DNA of 64,000 bases from Streptomyces sp. TP-A0356 (GCF_001417775.1 NZ_BBZJ01000014.1:248001-312000), one strand, 5' to 3'; numbered from the stretch's first letter, positions 32,196-41,365 are shown. Notes: generated from the sequence alone by a model not told the origin. Translations and numbers: made by a program.

Positions 32196-33170
32196 TCAGC
32201 CGAGGGGGAAGGCGTAGTGCAGACCGCCGTCGGTCCACAGCGCGTTCAGGCCGCGGGGCACACCCAGGCCGGAGGCGGGGCCGAGGTTGCGGTCGTAGAG
32301 GTCGCCGTAGGTGCCCACGGCGTCGAGGACGCGGTTCGCCCAGTCGGTGTCCAGGCCGAGCGCCGGCCCGTGCTTGCCCGCCTGGGCGGCGGCCTCCCGC
32401 GCGGCCCGGTCCGCCTCGCCGGGCGGGGCCGAGGCGGCGACGTGTTCGGCGACCAGGAGGAAGTGCAGCACCCACCGGCACACGCGGAACCAGGCGGGAT
32501 CGGCGTCGGTCACCGCCAGGGCCATCGGCTCCCTGGAGATGGTGGTCTCCAACAGGGTGTGCTCCGCGGGGTCGGGCAGCGAGGCGCGGATCCCCGCCAG
32601 GGCCATACGGTCGAGGACGTACGCCGCGCACGTGCCGTCGGCGTAGGCCGCCAGGGTCTCGGCGGGGGTCGCGTACGCGACCGGCTCCACCCGCAGACCG
32701 CGCGGCCCGAACCAGGCGTCGAGGTTGCCGACGGTGGTGGTGCCCGCCTGGACGGCGACCCGCCGGCCGGCCAGCTGCTCCGGCGAGGAGATCCCGTCGG
32801 CGGTCCGGACCAGGAAGCCCTCTCCGTCGTAACAGGTGACACCGGCGAACAGCACCGGCTCGGTGGCCTCGCGCCCCAGGGTCCACGACAGGTTGCAGGT
32901 GGCCACGTCCGCTTCGCCCGACACCAGGCGGGTGAGCCGCTCGGCGGGATCGGTGGGCAGCCAGGACACCGCTTCGGCGTCACCGGTCACCGCGGCCGCG
33001 ACGGCACGGGCGACATCGGTGTCGAGCCCCCGCCACACGCCGTCCGCGTCCCGCAGGGACAGCCCGCGGATCCCCTGGCTGACCACGGCCCGCACGGTGC
33101 CGCGGGCGCGCACCGCCTCCAGCGTTGACGTCCGCTCCGAAGACACGGTCGCCGTCGCAGATCCGGTCAC
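32196..33170 (-). CDS. Solute-binding-protein homologue without signal peptide
   Basis: A 324-residue protein homologous to AapJ/BztA-type general amino-acid-binding proteins (SBP_bac_3): TLEAVRARGTVRAVVSQGIR, GLDTDVARAVAAAVTGDAEA, VAVQAGTTTVGNLDAWF and RGLNALWTDGGLHYAFP match the family end to end. It lacks any N-terminal hydrophobic segment or lipobox, and no ABC permease or ATPase is nearby. Its GTG overlaps the mutE stop as GTGA. A cytoplasmic member coupled to a biosynthetic enzyme is more likely catalytic, as in cyclohexadienyl dehydratase (PheC), which evolved from this fold, or a ligand sensor. The reaction is unknown. Confidence 0.8.
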   Translation of the reverse strand: MTGSATATVSSERTSTLEAVRARGTVRAVVSQGIRGLSLRDADGVWRGLDTDVARAVAAAVTGDAEAVSWLPTDPAERLTRLVSGEADVATCNLSWTLGREATEPVLFAGVTCYDGEGFLVRTADGISSPEQLAGRRVAVQAGTTTVGNLDAWFGPRGLRVEPVAYATPAETLAAYADGTCAAYVLDRMALAGIRASLPDPAEHTLLETTISREPMALAVTDADPAWFRVCRWVLHFLLVAEHVAASAPPGEADRAAREAAAQAGKHGPALGLDTDWANRVLDAVGTYGDLYDRNLGPASGLGVPRGLNALWTDGGLHYAFPLG

Positions 33171-34492
33171 AGCATCCCCCTCACGGCCGACCCGACCAAC
33201 TGCTCACGGTCGAAGCGGCGTTCGTTGTAGCCGAGCATGTCGATGAGCGAGCGTGCCGACACCGGCTGCACGGCGCCGTCCGAGCCTGTGGACACGGGCA
33301 TCGCGCCCGCATGGGACCAGCGCAGTGTTCCGCCGGGTCCGATGGTCGCCCGCGACCGGTTGGCGTTGTCCCCGTGCAGGCAGTACGGCACGTCCAGATG
33401 GCCCTGGGCGAAGGCGTTGACGAGGGCCGTGCCGACGTCGTCGCCGAACCGCAGCGTCGAGGCGATCAGCATGAGCGCTTCCTCGTAGATACCGGTCCCC
33501 GGCACCGGTCCGGCGTCCTCGCCGTGGCCCCGCTCGTCCTCGGCGACGGCGGCGGCGAACTCCAGGGCGTCGATGTTCTCGTCGATCGTGGGGATGCGGT
33601 GGGCTTCCACCGCGGTCTTCACGATGAGCCGTTCCGTGCCGCTGCGCACCGCGAGACGGGCGCTGTCCTCCAGCATGCGGAACGCCCCGACCGAGGTCCT
33701 GGGGAAGACCCCCATGTACGTGTAGAGGACCACATGCCAGTCGACGTCCCCCAGCCACTCCCCGGCCAGGCGGCGCAGCGCCATGAGCGCTTCGAGGTCC
33801 TGCTCCGGGTGGGTCTGCTGGGCGTAGCTGACCGAGATGCTCCGCAGGCCGTGCTCCCGGAAGAACATCCCCTCCAGGACGCTGAGCGCGACCAGCAGGC
33901 TCGGCGGGCACAGCTGCCCGAGCATGCAGCCGCCGAAGCTCTCCAGGTGCATGACCTCCGGCCGGTCGGCCAGGATGCGGCAGCACTCGGCCCACGCCGC
34001 GGTCGCCTGCGGCAGCGGTACGCGGCTGTAGGGCAGACAGTACGAGACCGGGCCTCCCTCGGTGGCGTCCGCGCCGACCGCGGCGAGGGCCCGGAACAGC
34101 TCCTGCGGCAGCGCGGAACCGTGGCGGAACTGCACCGGGAAGTCGTCGTCCGCCACACCGGCGAGAAGTCGGCGGGTCTCGTCCGTGCCGTGGGCCACGA
34201 CCGGGTAGCCGTTCAGGTCGTCGCCCCGGTCGAGGGCTCTGCGGGCCGACGCGTGGTCGTTCACCCGGGTGTAGCTGTCCACGGTGACCGTCCCGACGGA
34301 CGCGCCGCGCACCGCGCGCACGGCCTCGAGGCCCCGCCGCATGGTCGCCGAGTCGGCGAATCCCATACGCGGCTGGATCACCAGCCGTCCCTGCTCATGG
34401 CTGCGCCTGACGAACCGGGAGAACCGGCCGACGGGCGGTGCGGAAGACGTGCGCGCTTCCTCCGCATAGCCCACGATCGATTCGCTGCTCAC
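33167..34492 (-). CDS. mutE: Methylaspartate (glutamate) mutase subunit E
   Basis: A 441-residue catalytic subunit of coenzyme-B12-dependent glutamate mutase, which rearranges L-glutamate to (2S,3S)-3-methylaspartate. Recognisable blocks are LVIQPRMGFADSATMRRGLE, YTRVNDHASARRAL, LNGYPVVAHG, PVQFRHGSALPQELF and ISVSYAQQTHPEQDLEALMA. RHG and YAQQTH-type motifs bind the substrate carboxylates. It begins at GTG 34492, one base after the sigma subunit stop, and overlaps the downstream binding-protein gene. In Streptomyces such pairs supply 3-methylaspartate for antibiotics such as vicenistatin and friulimicin. Confidence 0.9.
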   Translation of the reverse strand: MSSESIVGYAEEARTSSAPPVGRFSRFVRRSHEQGRLVIQPRMGFADSATMRRGLEAVRAVRGASVGTVTVDSYTRVNDHASARRALDRGDDLNGYPVVAHGTDETRRLLAGVADDDFPVQFRHGSALPQELFRALAAVGADATEGGPVSYCLPYSRVPLPQATAAWAECCRILADRPEVMHLESFGGCMLGQLCPPSLLVALSVLEGMFFREHGLRSISVSYAQQTHPEQDLEALMALRRLAGEWLGDVDWHVVLYTYMGVFPRTSVGAFRMLEDSARLAVRSGTERLIVKTAVEAHRIPTIDENIDALEFAAAVAEDERGHGEDAGPVPGTGIYEEALMLIASTLRFGDDVGTALVNAFAQGHLDVPYCLHGDNANRSRATIGPGGTLRWSHAGAMPVSTGSDGAVQPVSARSLIDMLGYNERRFDREQLVGSAVRGML

Positions 34493-34493
34493 T

Positions 34494-34967
34494 TCACACC
34501 TCCTTTCCCGAGAGGGCGAGCCGGCGGCCCGCGCCCGATTCCACTTCCATGGAGCTGAGGAACGCGTCGAATTCCGAGAGGCCCGCGTCGGCCTCGAAGG
34601 CGGAATCGAATCCGGCCGCGACGAGTTCGGCGCCGAACCTGACGTTCTCGCTTCCCTTGATTCCGAGCTTTCCGCCGATGACCACGCGCATCCCGGCGAG
34701 TTCGGGGTCCGCTCTGATCTTCTGGATCAGCCGGAGTCCGTCCAGGTGCCCGTGACCGTTGACGGTGCTGACCACCAGGGCGTCCGGGCGGCTTCTTCGG
34801 CACTCCTCCATGATCACGTCGTCCGGGACACAGGCCCCGAGGTTGATGACAGTCCCCCCTCGTTCTTCCAGCAGCAATTGCAGAAACACGAGGTTCCACA
34901 TATGGGCGTCCGACGAAACGCTGGTAACGACGAATCGTGCGGTGCGCACCGGAGTTATCTCGTCCAT
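34494..34967 (-). CDS. mutS: Methylaspartate (glutamate) mutase subunit S, B12-binding
   Basis: A 157-residue cobalamin-binding subunit. SSDAHMWNLVFLQLLLEERG contains the B12-ligand DxH, followed by INLGACVPDDVIMEEC, ALVVSTVNGHGHLDGL (the SxL/GG-type loop) and VVIGGKLGI. The usual DxHxxG has W-N where G is expected, a pattern I associate with actinobacterial members. ATG 34967 is chosen because the protein then begins just before the first strand; an upstream start at 35042 would add 25 residues. It is the first gene of the operon, so the promoter lies in 34968-35328. Confidence 0.88.
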   Translation of the reverse strand: MDEITPVRTARFVVTSVSSDAHMWNLVFLQLLLEERGGTVINLGACVPDDVIMEECRRSRPDALVVSTVNGHGHLDGLRLIQKIRADPELAGMRVVIGGKLGIKGSENVRFGAELVAAGFDSAFEADAGLSEFDAFLSSMEVESGAGRRLALSGKEV

Positions 34968-35328
34968 CACTCCCGTCCGATGTTCCGTGCGGCTGACGAC
35001 ATTGAAGTTACGAGCCGTGGATGTGCCGCGTCCACAATCCACTGGGGAACGGAATCGATGCCTGCATCAAACGCGTCGATGGGGTGCGGGAACACGGGCA
35101 GAACCGCAGGTGAGGGAGCCGGCGACGCGGCGCAGGGGCCCGGCCCGAGCGTCGACCGGGGGCGCTCGGCAGGCCGATCGTGAGCGTCTCGTCGTGGACG
35201 GGAAGCCGGCGCCCGGAGGCGCGGCAGAATCTTGACGAAGTCATGACGCCCGCGCCGCATCCGAAGATCGGTTCCCGGGTGTCCCCTTGGGTGTCCCAAT
35301 CGACACCCTGTGAGGGAAGTGAAGTGCC
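34968..35328. promoter_or_regulatory. Divergent promoter region between mutS and the band-7 gene
   Basis: Some 360 bases separate the divergent start codons. An inverted repeat GGGTGTC/GACACCC with a 6-base centre lies at 35289-35308, just before the band-7 gene, and could be an operator. No B12-riboswitch hallmark is evident before mutS, and no small gene is supported. Confidence 0.5.
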
Positions 35329-36210
35329 ATGGTAGGCACCTTCGTCGTGGTCGTACTGCTGGCCGTGCTGGCCCTGCTCGTACTGCGCAGCGGGATGCGG
35401 GTCGTCAACCAGGTGGAGCGCGGCGTCGTGTTCCGCTGGGGGAAGGCGCTGCCGCAGCACCGGCAGCCGGGCATCACGTTCCTGATCCCGTACGCCGACC
35501 GGATGCGCAAGGTGAACGTGCAGGTGGTGACCCTGCCGATCCCGACCCAGGAGGGCATCACCAAGGACAACGTCTCGGTCAAGGTCGACGCCGTCGTATA
35601 CTTCCGGGTCACGGATCCGGTACGGGCCGCGATCGAGGTCCAGGACTACGTGTTCGCCGTCGGGCAGGTCGCCCAGTCCTCGCTGCGGTCCATCATCGGC
35701 AAGAGCGACCTCGACGATCTGCTGTCCGACCGTGAGCGGCTGCACGAGGGGCTCGCCGTGATGATCGACAGCCCGGCCGCCGGCTGGGGCGTGCACATCG
35801 ACCGGGTCGAGATCAAGGACGTCCAGCTGCCGGAGTCCCTGAAGCGGTCCATGTCCCGGCAGGCCGAGGCGGAACGGGAACGACGGGCACGGGTCATCAC
35901 GGCGGACGGTGAGTTCCAGGCGGCCCAGCAGCTCGCGAACGCGTCCCGCATCATGTCGGACACGCCCGAGGCGATGCAGCTGCGTCTGCTCCAGACGGTC
36001 GTGGAGGTCGCCGCCGAGAAGAACTCGACGCTGGTGATGCCGTTCCCGGTGGAACTCCTGCGGTACTTCGACCGCGCGGCCCGTAACCTCGGCGCCGGTC
36101 AGGAGACCGCGCCGGCGCCGACCGGGGCCCCTTCGCCCGACGCCCGTCCGGCGCCCGCGCCCGCCGCGTCACGCGACCCGCGCGTCACCGAGCCTCCGGC
36201 CCAGGCGTAA
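35329..36210 (+). CDS. SPFH/band-7 (slipin-like) membrane protein
   Basis: A 293-residue stomatin/slipin-type protein. An N-terminal hydrophobic segment (VGTFVVVVLLAVLALLVLRS) anchors it; the band-7 domain follows (VNQVERGVVFRWGKALPQHR, VSVKVDAVVYFRVTDPVRA, LRSIIGKSDLDDLLSDR), then a coiled coil (SRQAEAERERRARVITADGE) and an Ala/Pro-rich disordered tail. SPFH proteins form membrane rings that scaffold proteases or signalling complexes. A second, diverged SPFH-like protein is encoded 1.4 kb away on the other strand, so the two may share a membrane assembly with the intervening DUF4407 protein. Confidence 0.9.
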   Translation: MVGTFVVVVLLAVLALLVLRSGMRVVNQVERGVVFRWGKALPQHRQPGITFLIPYADRMRKVNVQVVTLPIPTQEGITKDNVSVKVDAVVYFRVTDPVRAAIEVQDYVFAVGQVAQSSLRSIIGKSDLDDLLSDRERLHEGLAVMIDSPAAGWGVHIDRVEIKDVQLPESLKRSMSRQAEAERERRARVITADGEFQAAQQLANASRIMSDTPEAMQLRLLQTVVEVAAEKNSTLVMPFPVELLRYFDRAARNLGAGQETAPAPTGAPSPDARPAPAPAASRDPRVTEPPAQA

Positions 36211-36253
36211 CGGCACCGGGCGCCCGCCGAACGCGGGCGCCCACGGCCGTCGT

Positions 36254-37600
36254 TCACATCCTCCCCGGCCCCAGGATCCGCGCCATCCTCGCCTCCAGTT
36301 CCGCCCGTTCGTCGGCCGCGCGCTCGCTCCGCAGGGCGCGGTACTCGTGTTCCAGGCCCCGCATGCGGTCGGTCGTCTCCTGTTCGACCCGGTGGCGCTG
36401 CACCTCGTGTTCCATGCGCGCACACGCCTGCTGGACCTGGAGTTCCTCGGTGTGCAGACGGCGGCTCGCCTCGAAGCGGGCGCCGAGCAGGGTGTCGTAC
36501 GTCGTGGCGCCGCTCATGAACTTGGCCAGTACGGGCAGCGAGTCGAGGGCCACCAGCAGCAGGTGGAGGACGACCGTCAGGAAGAAGGCGAAGCCGTCCG
36601 AACCGGCGACGCTCTTGAGAGCGTGCGCCCGGGTCAGGATGCCGTCGGTGTCGAGGTCGCCCGCCCGCTGCCGCGTCTTGGCGTCGATGGCCTTCTGCAG
36701 CACCGGCTGGTACGCGTCGGCCGCCCCGTCCTTCTGAGCGGACAGGGTACGGCCCTTGGCGACCAGGTCCGCGAGCTCCTTCTCGTACGTCGACACCTTG
36801 CTGGTGGTGCGGTACGACGACGAGTCCTGGCGTGCCCGCTCGCAGGTGATGGTGACGTCCCTGCCGCCGCCCCGCCAGATCCAGTGGTCCGGCCCGCACT
36901 CGCGCTGCTCGGTGGCCATCTTGTCGTTCAGCGTCTTGTTGATCGCGTCGACCTGGGTCTGGAGCGCCTTGGTGCGGGCGGCGTTGCTCTGGATCTGCGC
37001 GGCCAGCTCGGCGGGCGAGCCCGCCACCTTCAGCTGGTACCGGAGGCACTCCGGTCGGGCTGCCGTGGACGCGCCGTCGGTGGGGTTGCAGGAGACGAGC
37101 ATGCCGCGGTAGTCGGCCACCGTGCGTTCGTTGCCGACGGCGACCTCCTGGCGGATCTCCTTGTCGAAGATCTGGAAGAGGATCGGCTCGGCGATGAACA
37201 CACCGAGGAGCACCGACAACAGGAAGCGGAGTATGAGTGTCCACTTCTTCACGGCCGTGCCATGGGTGCTCGACACCAGCCAGCTGTCCATCGCGAGGAT
37301 CACCCAGAACCACACCACGGCGACCACGAGCACGGCCGGCAACGGCAGATCGGGACGGAAGCTGGTGAGCGCCAGGCTCATGGACAGGGCCCCGAGCAGC
37401 GCCGTGTTGCCGACGAGCGCGCCGTACCAGGTGTAACGGGCGCGTTCCTCCGGCACCCAGGCGAGCAGCTCCTCGTCGATGCCGATGAGCCGACGCAGCC
37501 GGACCGGAAGGCCACGGCCGCGCGGCACCGGGCGCACGGATCCCCGGTGGTCGTCGAAGGAGGCACTGTCCGGGGGCCGGACCGGAGTGTCAGTGGCCAA
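36254..37600 (-). CDS. DUF4407-family membrane protein
   Basis: A 448-residue protein from TTG 37600 (GGAGG six bases upstream). The front has GIDEELLAWVPEERARYTWY and four transmembrane helices in two pairs (around YGALVGNTALLGALSMSLAL and LILRFLLSVLLGVFIAEPIL), with LAMDSWLVSS between them as in other DUF4407 proteins. A long soluble, partly helical loop with several Cys (SCNPTDG, ECGPD) lies between helices 3 and 4, and the C-terminal 100 residues are a charged coiled coil. The function of the family is unknown. It overlaps the upstream gene by 11 bases and ends the cyclase operon. Confidence 0.8.
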   Translation of the reverse strand: MATDTPVRPPDSASFDDHRGSVRPVPRGRGLPVRLRRLIGIDEELLAWVPEERARYTWYGALVGNTALLGALSMSLALTSFRPDLPLPAVLVVAVVWFWVILAMDSWLVSSTHGTAVKKWTLILRFLLSVLLGVFIAEPILFQIFDKEIRQEVAVGNERTVADYRGMLVSCNPTDGASTAARPECLRYQLKVAGSPAELAAQIQSNAARTKALQTQVDAINKTLNDKMATEQRECGPDHWIWRGGGRDVTITCERARQDSSSYRTTSKVSTYEKELADLVAKGRTLSAQKDGAADAYQPVLQKAIDAKTRQRAGDLDTDGILTRAHALKSVAGSDGFAFFLTVVLHLLLVALDSLPVLAKFMSGATTYDTLLGARFEASRRLHTEELQVQQACARMEHEVQRHRVEQETTDRMRGLEHEYRALRSERAADERAELEARMARILGPGRM

Positions 37601-39131
37601 GGGACGCCTCCGAGTCCGTACCGCCGAGGTCGAGGTCGCCGTCGTCGCCGCCGTCGTACTCGACCGCGTCGCCCTCCTTGGCCGGCTGCGGGATGCGCTG
37701 CAGCTCGCCCTTCTGCAGCTCCCGCTCTCCACCCTGGCGCAGCGGCTGGGCCTGGGTGTACGGGATGTCGCCCACGTTGTTGATGAAGGCGCCGGCGTCG
37801 TACATGGTGCTGTCGATCAGGCCGCGGTCGATGACCTGCTTGCTCAGCCCGACCTTGGCCGCCAGTTGCTCCCGGCGCCACTCGCGCTGGTCGTGCTGCA
37901 GCCGCTGGGCGTCCTCCCGGTTCTCCTGGCGCTGGCGCAGCCGGTCCTCGCGCTCCAGATCCCAGCGGCGGCTCTGCTCCTGTTGCCGGGCGGCCGCCTC
38001 GTCCCGTTCCGCCTGCCGGGTCAGCGCCAGGCGCTTCTCGTCCCGTTCCACCTGCCAGCGCTGGTCCTCCCGGGCGAACGCACGCTGCTTGAGCTGCTCC
38101 TCGCGCTCCAGCCGGGCCCGTTCCGTCTGCTTCTGGTCCCGGTACTGCTCCGCCTCGCGCAGCCGCCCGGCGAGTTGGTCGGCGGTGATGTCGCCGTTGC
38201 GCCAGGCGTTGAAGTCCGCGGCCAGCGGGTCGGAGCCGATCACCTCGAAGTCGGCGGCGAGCTGGTCGCGCACGAAGTGGTTGCGCTCGGCTTCGAGGGT
38301 GAGGTCGTGCCTCTGGCGTTCGGTGCCGGCCCCGAACTCGTAGTGCGTCCGCAGCGTCTCGTACTCCTGGCGGTTGCGCTCCTTGCTGAGCTCCTCCTCC
38401 TGCCGGTTGCGCTCCTTGAGACGGGCGTTCAGGTTCCGGATCTCCTCCTGCTTCAGCTCCAGCTCGGCCTCGGCGAGGGCCTTGTCCAGGGCCCGCTGCT
38501 GCTTCAGGTCCTCCAGCTCGCGGTCCAGCTCCCGGGCCCGCCTGGCGTCCTGGATCTGCTTGAGGTGCGCGGCGAGTTCCTCCGGAGTGAGGACCTCGAC
38601 GAGGCCGCTGCGGGCCCGCAGGCCCGACACGACGGGCGGATGCATCTCGTGATACGCCGTCAGGCGGGCGGATATCCGGTCGCGTACGGCGGCGGACTCG
38701 ACGATCGGCCGGTCGCCGCCGTCCTCGGTGAGTCCCGGCACCCTGCGGAGGTGGCTGAGCAGCAGCGCCTCCACGTCCGTGATCCCGTCGCGCACGACCG
38801 CGCAGGCGTCCGTGACCGTGCAGTAGAACGTGACCCGTACGGTGAAGTCGCCCGCCTCGGCGGACGGGATGCGTGTCTCCACGACTACGGGCACCTCGAC
38901 ACGCCGGTCGACGACCGTGACGGAGCCGGCCTCGACCACCACCGGGTCGTCGGGCCGCAGGTGCCCCTGGTCCTCGACGTACTGCTCGCCGACCCGGAAG
39001 ACCCTCACATGGTGCGCGGCGAGCCGGGGCAGCTCGTCCGCCTCCCGCATCGCGCGCCTGTTCAGCCAGCCGCCGCGCTTCTCCGGCGGCCCGTACTCCC
39101 GCTGCTCGACCAGCGGGTATCTCTCGGCCAT
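37590..39131 (-). CDS. SPFH-like coiled-coil protein
   Basis: A 513-residue protein. Residues about 40-190 resemble a diverged band-7 domain: strands around VRVFRVGEQYVEDQGHL, VEVPVVVETRIP, FTVRVTFYCTVTDACAVV, then GLVEVLTPEELAAHLKQIQD. Residues 190-460 are almost entirely charged coiled coil rich in Glu, Arg and Gln. The C-terminus is acidic and Gly-rich. No transmembrane helix is visible, unlike typical SPFH proteins, so it may assemble under the membrane with the DUF4407 protein. It starts five bases after the NTPase stop. I infer a structural or scaffolding role. Confidence 0.65.
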   Translation of the reverse strand: MAERYPLVEQREYGPPEKRGGWLNRRAMREADELPRLAAHHVRVFRVGEQYVEDQGHLRPDDPVVVEAGSVTVVDRRVEVPVVVETRIPSAEAGDFTVRVTFYCTVTDACAVVRDGITDVEALLLSHLRRVPGLTEDGGDRPIVESAAVRDRISARLTAYHEMHPPVVSGLRARSGLVEVLTPEELAAHLKQIQDARRARELDRELEDLKQQRALDKALAEAELELKQEEIRNLNARLKERNRQEEELSKERNRQEYETLRTHYEFGAGTERQRHDLTLEAERNHFVRDQLAADFEVIGSDPLAADFNAWRNGDITADQLAGRLREAEQYRDQKQTERARLEREEQLKQRAFAREDQRWQVERDEKRLALTRQAERDEAAARQQEQSRRWDLEREDRLRQRQENREDAQRLQHDQREWRREQLAAKVGLSKQVIDRGLIDSTMYDAGAFINNVGDIPYTQAQPLRQGGERELQKGELQRIPQPAKEGDAVEYDGGDDGDLDLGGTDSEASLGH

Positions 39132-39136
39132 ACGTG

Positions 39137-41347
39137 TCAGTCCTCCGTGCTCAGTACGGCGGTAAGGAAGGTGTCGATCAGGGGGGCGGCCGGCTCGTCG
39201 GGGCGCGCCGCGATCGGCCGCAGGACCGTGCTCAGCAGCCGGCGCTCGGTCGGCTGGAGGGCCGTGCCCAGGGCGTCACCGAAGCGCGCGGCCACCGGCT
39301 CCGGCTGCTCGCACACGGTGGGCAGGGCGCGCAGGGTGGCGTTGAGGCCCCGCAGCGCCAGGGCCTGGCGCGGCCGGTTGCCCAGCACGCCCGCCCACAA
39401 CTCGCCCAGCTTGTCGATCAGTTCGGGTTGCCGCTCCATCACTTCGGCGCAGACGAGCCGTCCGGTACGCGTGTCGCGCGCCCGCAGGACGGTCAGCACG
39501 GCGTCCAGGGTGCTCTCCTTGCGGTGCCCGGCGGCCAGCGTTCCGCGCTGGACGGCGAGCCGGTAGGCGAGCGCACGGAACACCACGCCGGTGTCCTCGT
39601 GGCACTCCGCGAGGACGGAGACGAGATCGGCCAGGGCGGCCGCCGCCTCCATGGGCCGGCCGGCGCGCCGGCCGATCAGCCGCAGCAGTGTGTGCACGGC
39701 GTCCGTGGGGAAGCGCACGCCGAGCGCCCCGCTGAACACCGTCGTCGCCGTCGACCACAGCGCCGGGTCGGGTGCGCGGACCCAGTCGCGGGCGACGCCG
39801 AGCGCGATGGCGGCCAGTCCCTCGTCCAGGCACATCCACTGCAGCACCAGGGTGGCCGTGGACTGTCCGGCAGGGCCCGCCGCGCCGCCGGCCCAGGGGT
39901 GCAGACAGCTCTCCGCGACCTCGTCGAAGGCGGGCCGGGCGAGCAGGGCGAGACCGGCGGCGACGGACAGCTGCAGCCCGGGGTCGGGCTGGGTGCGCAG
40001 GAGTTCGGTGAGCCAGTTCCGCACCCCGTTCCAGTACGAGGTCGACCGCGTGGCCCACAGCTCCTCCAGTACCCACTGCCGGTACTGGGGGTTGGGGAAG
40101 ACCAGCACCGTGCGGGTCAGCGCTCCCTGCTTCCGCTTCTCGACGGCGACCAGGGTGTTGCGGTTCAGCGAGAACCGGCGGTCGACGGCCGGCCGGGGCG
40201 CGTCGGCCGCCGCGCCCTCGGCGGGCGGTTCCCACACGGCCGGGGCCAGCCACTCCTCCAGCCGCTCCTGGCAGGTCTCGAAGTCGCGGTAGCCGGCCCC
40301 GGTGACGAAGGCCAGCGTGGTCACCTCGGCCAGCTCCTGCAACGAGCGCTCCGCCGCGAACCAGTCGCGCACGGGCCTGGCCGCACTGCTGCCGTACTCC
40401 CGCCAGACCTCGGCGGGGTCGGACCCGCGCGCGATCCGGTCGGCCGCCACGGCGACCTCCGTGATCCCGCACCCGGCGGGCAGCAGGGCGACGGCCTGCT
40501 CGACGGTGTCCCCGGCGCAGCCGGCCCGCACCAGCCGCACCCGCAGGACGGCCGCCAGGTCCGGAAGCTGCCAGGGCACATGGCGTACGGAGCCGGGCGC
40601 CTCCCCTTCCACCTGGTGGACGGTGGTGACCACCAGGTGGGCGCCGCTCTCCCGCACGGTGTCCCGGACGCGACGCCAGTCGAAGTCCGCCGTCCCGGAC
40701 GGTCCGTCGTGCATCCGGTCGAGCAGCACATACCCGACGCCCTTCTCGAAGGCGGGGCGCCCGGTGGCGAGATCCTCCAGGCTGCGGCCCGGGGAGAGCA
40801 CCACGTACTCCCTGCCCCCGGCGACGGCGGCGACGAGGGCCACCGCCCCGGACCGCTTCCCGGTGCCTGGCGGCCCGACGAGGACCACCACACCGTCCTG
40901 CTGAAGGGCGAGCACGGCCTCGTCGAAGCACGGGGGCTCCACATAGGACGCCAGCACCACGTCCGCCTCACCCGCGTCGAGGCGGCCGACCGCGCGGCGC
41001 CGGGCGTTGGCGGAGTCGGCGGAGCCGATGCCGAAGAGGGCCTGCGTGGCGTCCAGGGCACCGTAGAAGTACTGGTTGACGTTGTTGTGGTGCACCTGGC
41101 CGGCGGCCCCCTCGGCGCGGGAACCCTGGTCGGCGGCCCCCTCGTCCCGCGGACCCTGGCCGTCGGCGCCGGGGACTGGTCCCTCCTGAGCGGGGGCCAC
41201 CGGCTCCTGCGTGGGCGCTCCTTGCGTCGGGGCCCCGTGGTCCGGGGGCGGGACGACCGCCCCCGCGAGGTCCTCAGGGGCGGATCCGGCTTCCGGCTGT
41301 CCGCCCTGGGCTCTCGGTTCGCCCTGTTCTTTTCGTTCCTCGTACAT
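39137..41347 (-). CDS. STAND-like P-loop NTPase with N-terminal signalling motif
   Basis: A 736-residue protein. Residues 1-84 are disordered and Pro/Gln/Gly-rich. Residues 88-108 form a motif shared with the C-terminus of the adjacent cyclase. An NTPase domain follows: Walker A GPPGTGKRS (158-166), a Walker-B-like GYVLLDRMHDG, and further STAND-type helices (LPDLAAVLRVRLVRAG, WLTELLRTQP). The C-terminal 300 residues are helical repeats. No enzymatic effector domain is fused, so it probably works as the sensor or switch, passing a signal through the shared motif. It is 18 bases downstream of the cyclase stop. The recognised trigger is unknown. Confidence 0.75.
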   Translation of the reverse strand: MYEERKEQGEPRAQGGQPEAGSAPEDLAGAVVPPPDHGAPTQGAPTQEPVAPAQEGPVPGADGQGPRDEGAADQGSRAEGAAGQVHHNNVNQYFYGALDATQALFGIGSADSANARRRAVGRLDAGEADVVLASYVEPPCFDEAVLALQQDGVVVLVGPPGTGKRSGAVALVAAVAGGREYVVLSPGRSLEDLATGRPAFEKGVGYVLLDRMHDGPSGTADFDWRRVRDTVRESGAHLVVTTVHQVEGEAPGSVRHVPWQLPDLAAVLRVRLVRAGCAGDTVEQAVALLPAGCGITEVAVAADRIARGSDPAEVWREYGSSAARPVRDWFAAERSLQELAEVTTLAFVTGAGYRDFETCQERLEEWLAPAVWEPPAEGAAADAPRPAVDRRFSLNRNTLVAVEKRKQGALTRTVLVFPNPQYRQWVLEELWATRSTSYWNGVRNWLTELLRTQPDPGLQLSVAAGLALLARPAFDEVAESCLHPWAGGAAGPAGQSTATLVLQWMCLDEGLAAIALGVARDWVRAPDPALWSTATTVFSGALGVRFPTDAVHTLLRLIGRRAGRPMEAAAALADLVSVLAECHEDTGVVFRALAYRLAVQRGTLAAGHRKESTLDAVLTVLRARDTRTGRLVCAEVMERQPELIDKLGELWAGVLGNRPRQALALRGLNATLRALPTVCEQPEPVAARFGDALGTALQPTERRLLSTVLRPIAARPDEPAAPLIDTFLTAVLSTED

Positions 41348-41365
41348 CCTCAGCCGTCACTCGGG

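Noticed and set aside
32196..33170. The binding-protein homologue as part of an ABC importer
   Set aside because: No signal peptide or lipobox, and no permease or ATPase gene in the neighbourhood.
34968..35328. A cobalamin riboswitch before the B12-dependent mutase
   Set aside because: I see no B12-box-like conserved stretch; the region is short and has only one simple inverted repeat.
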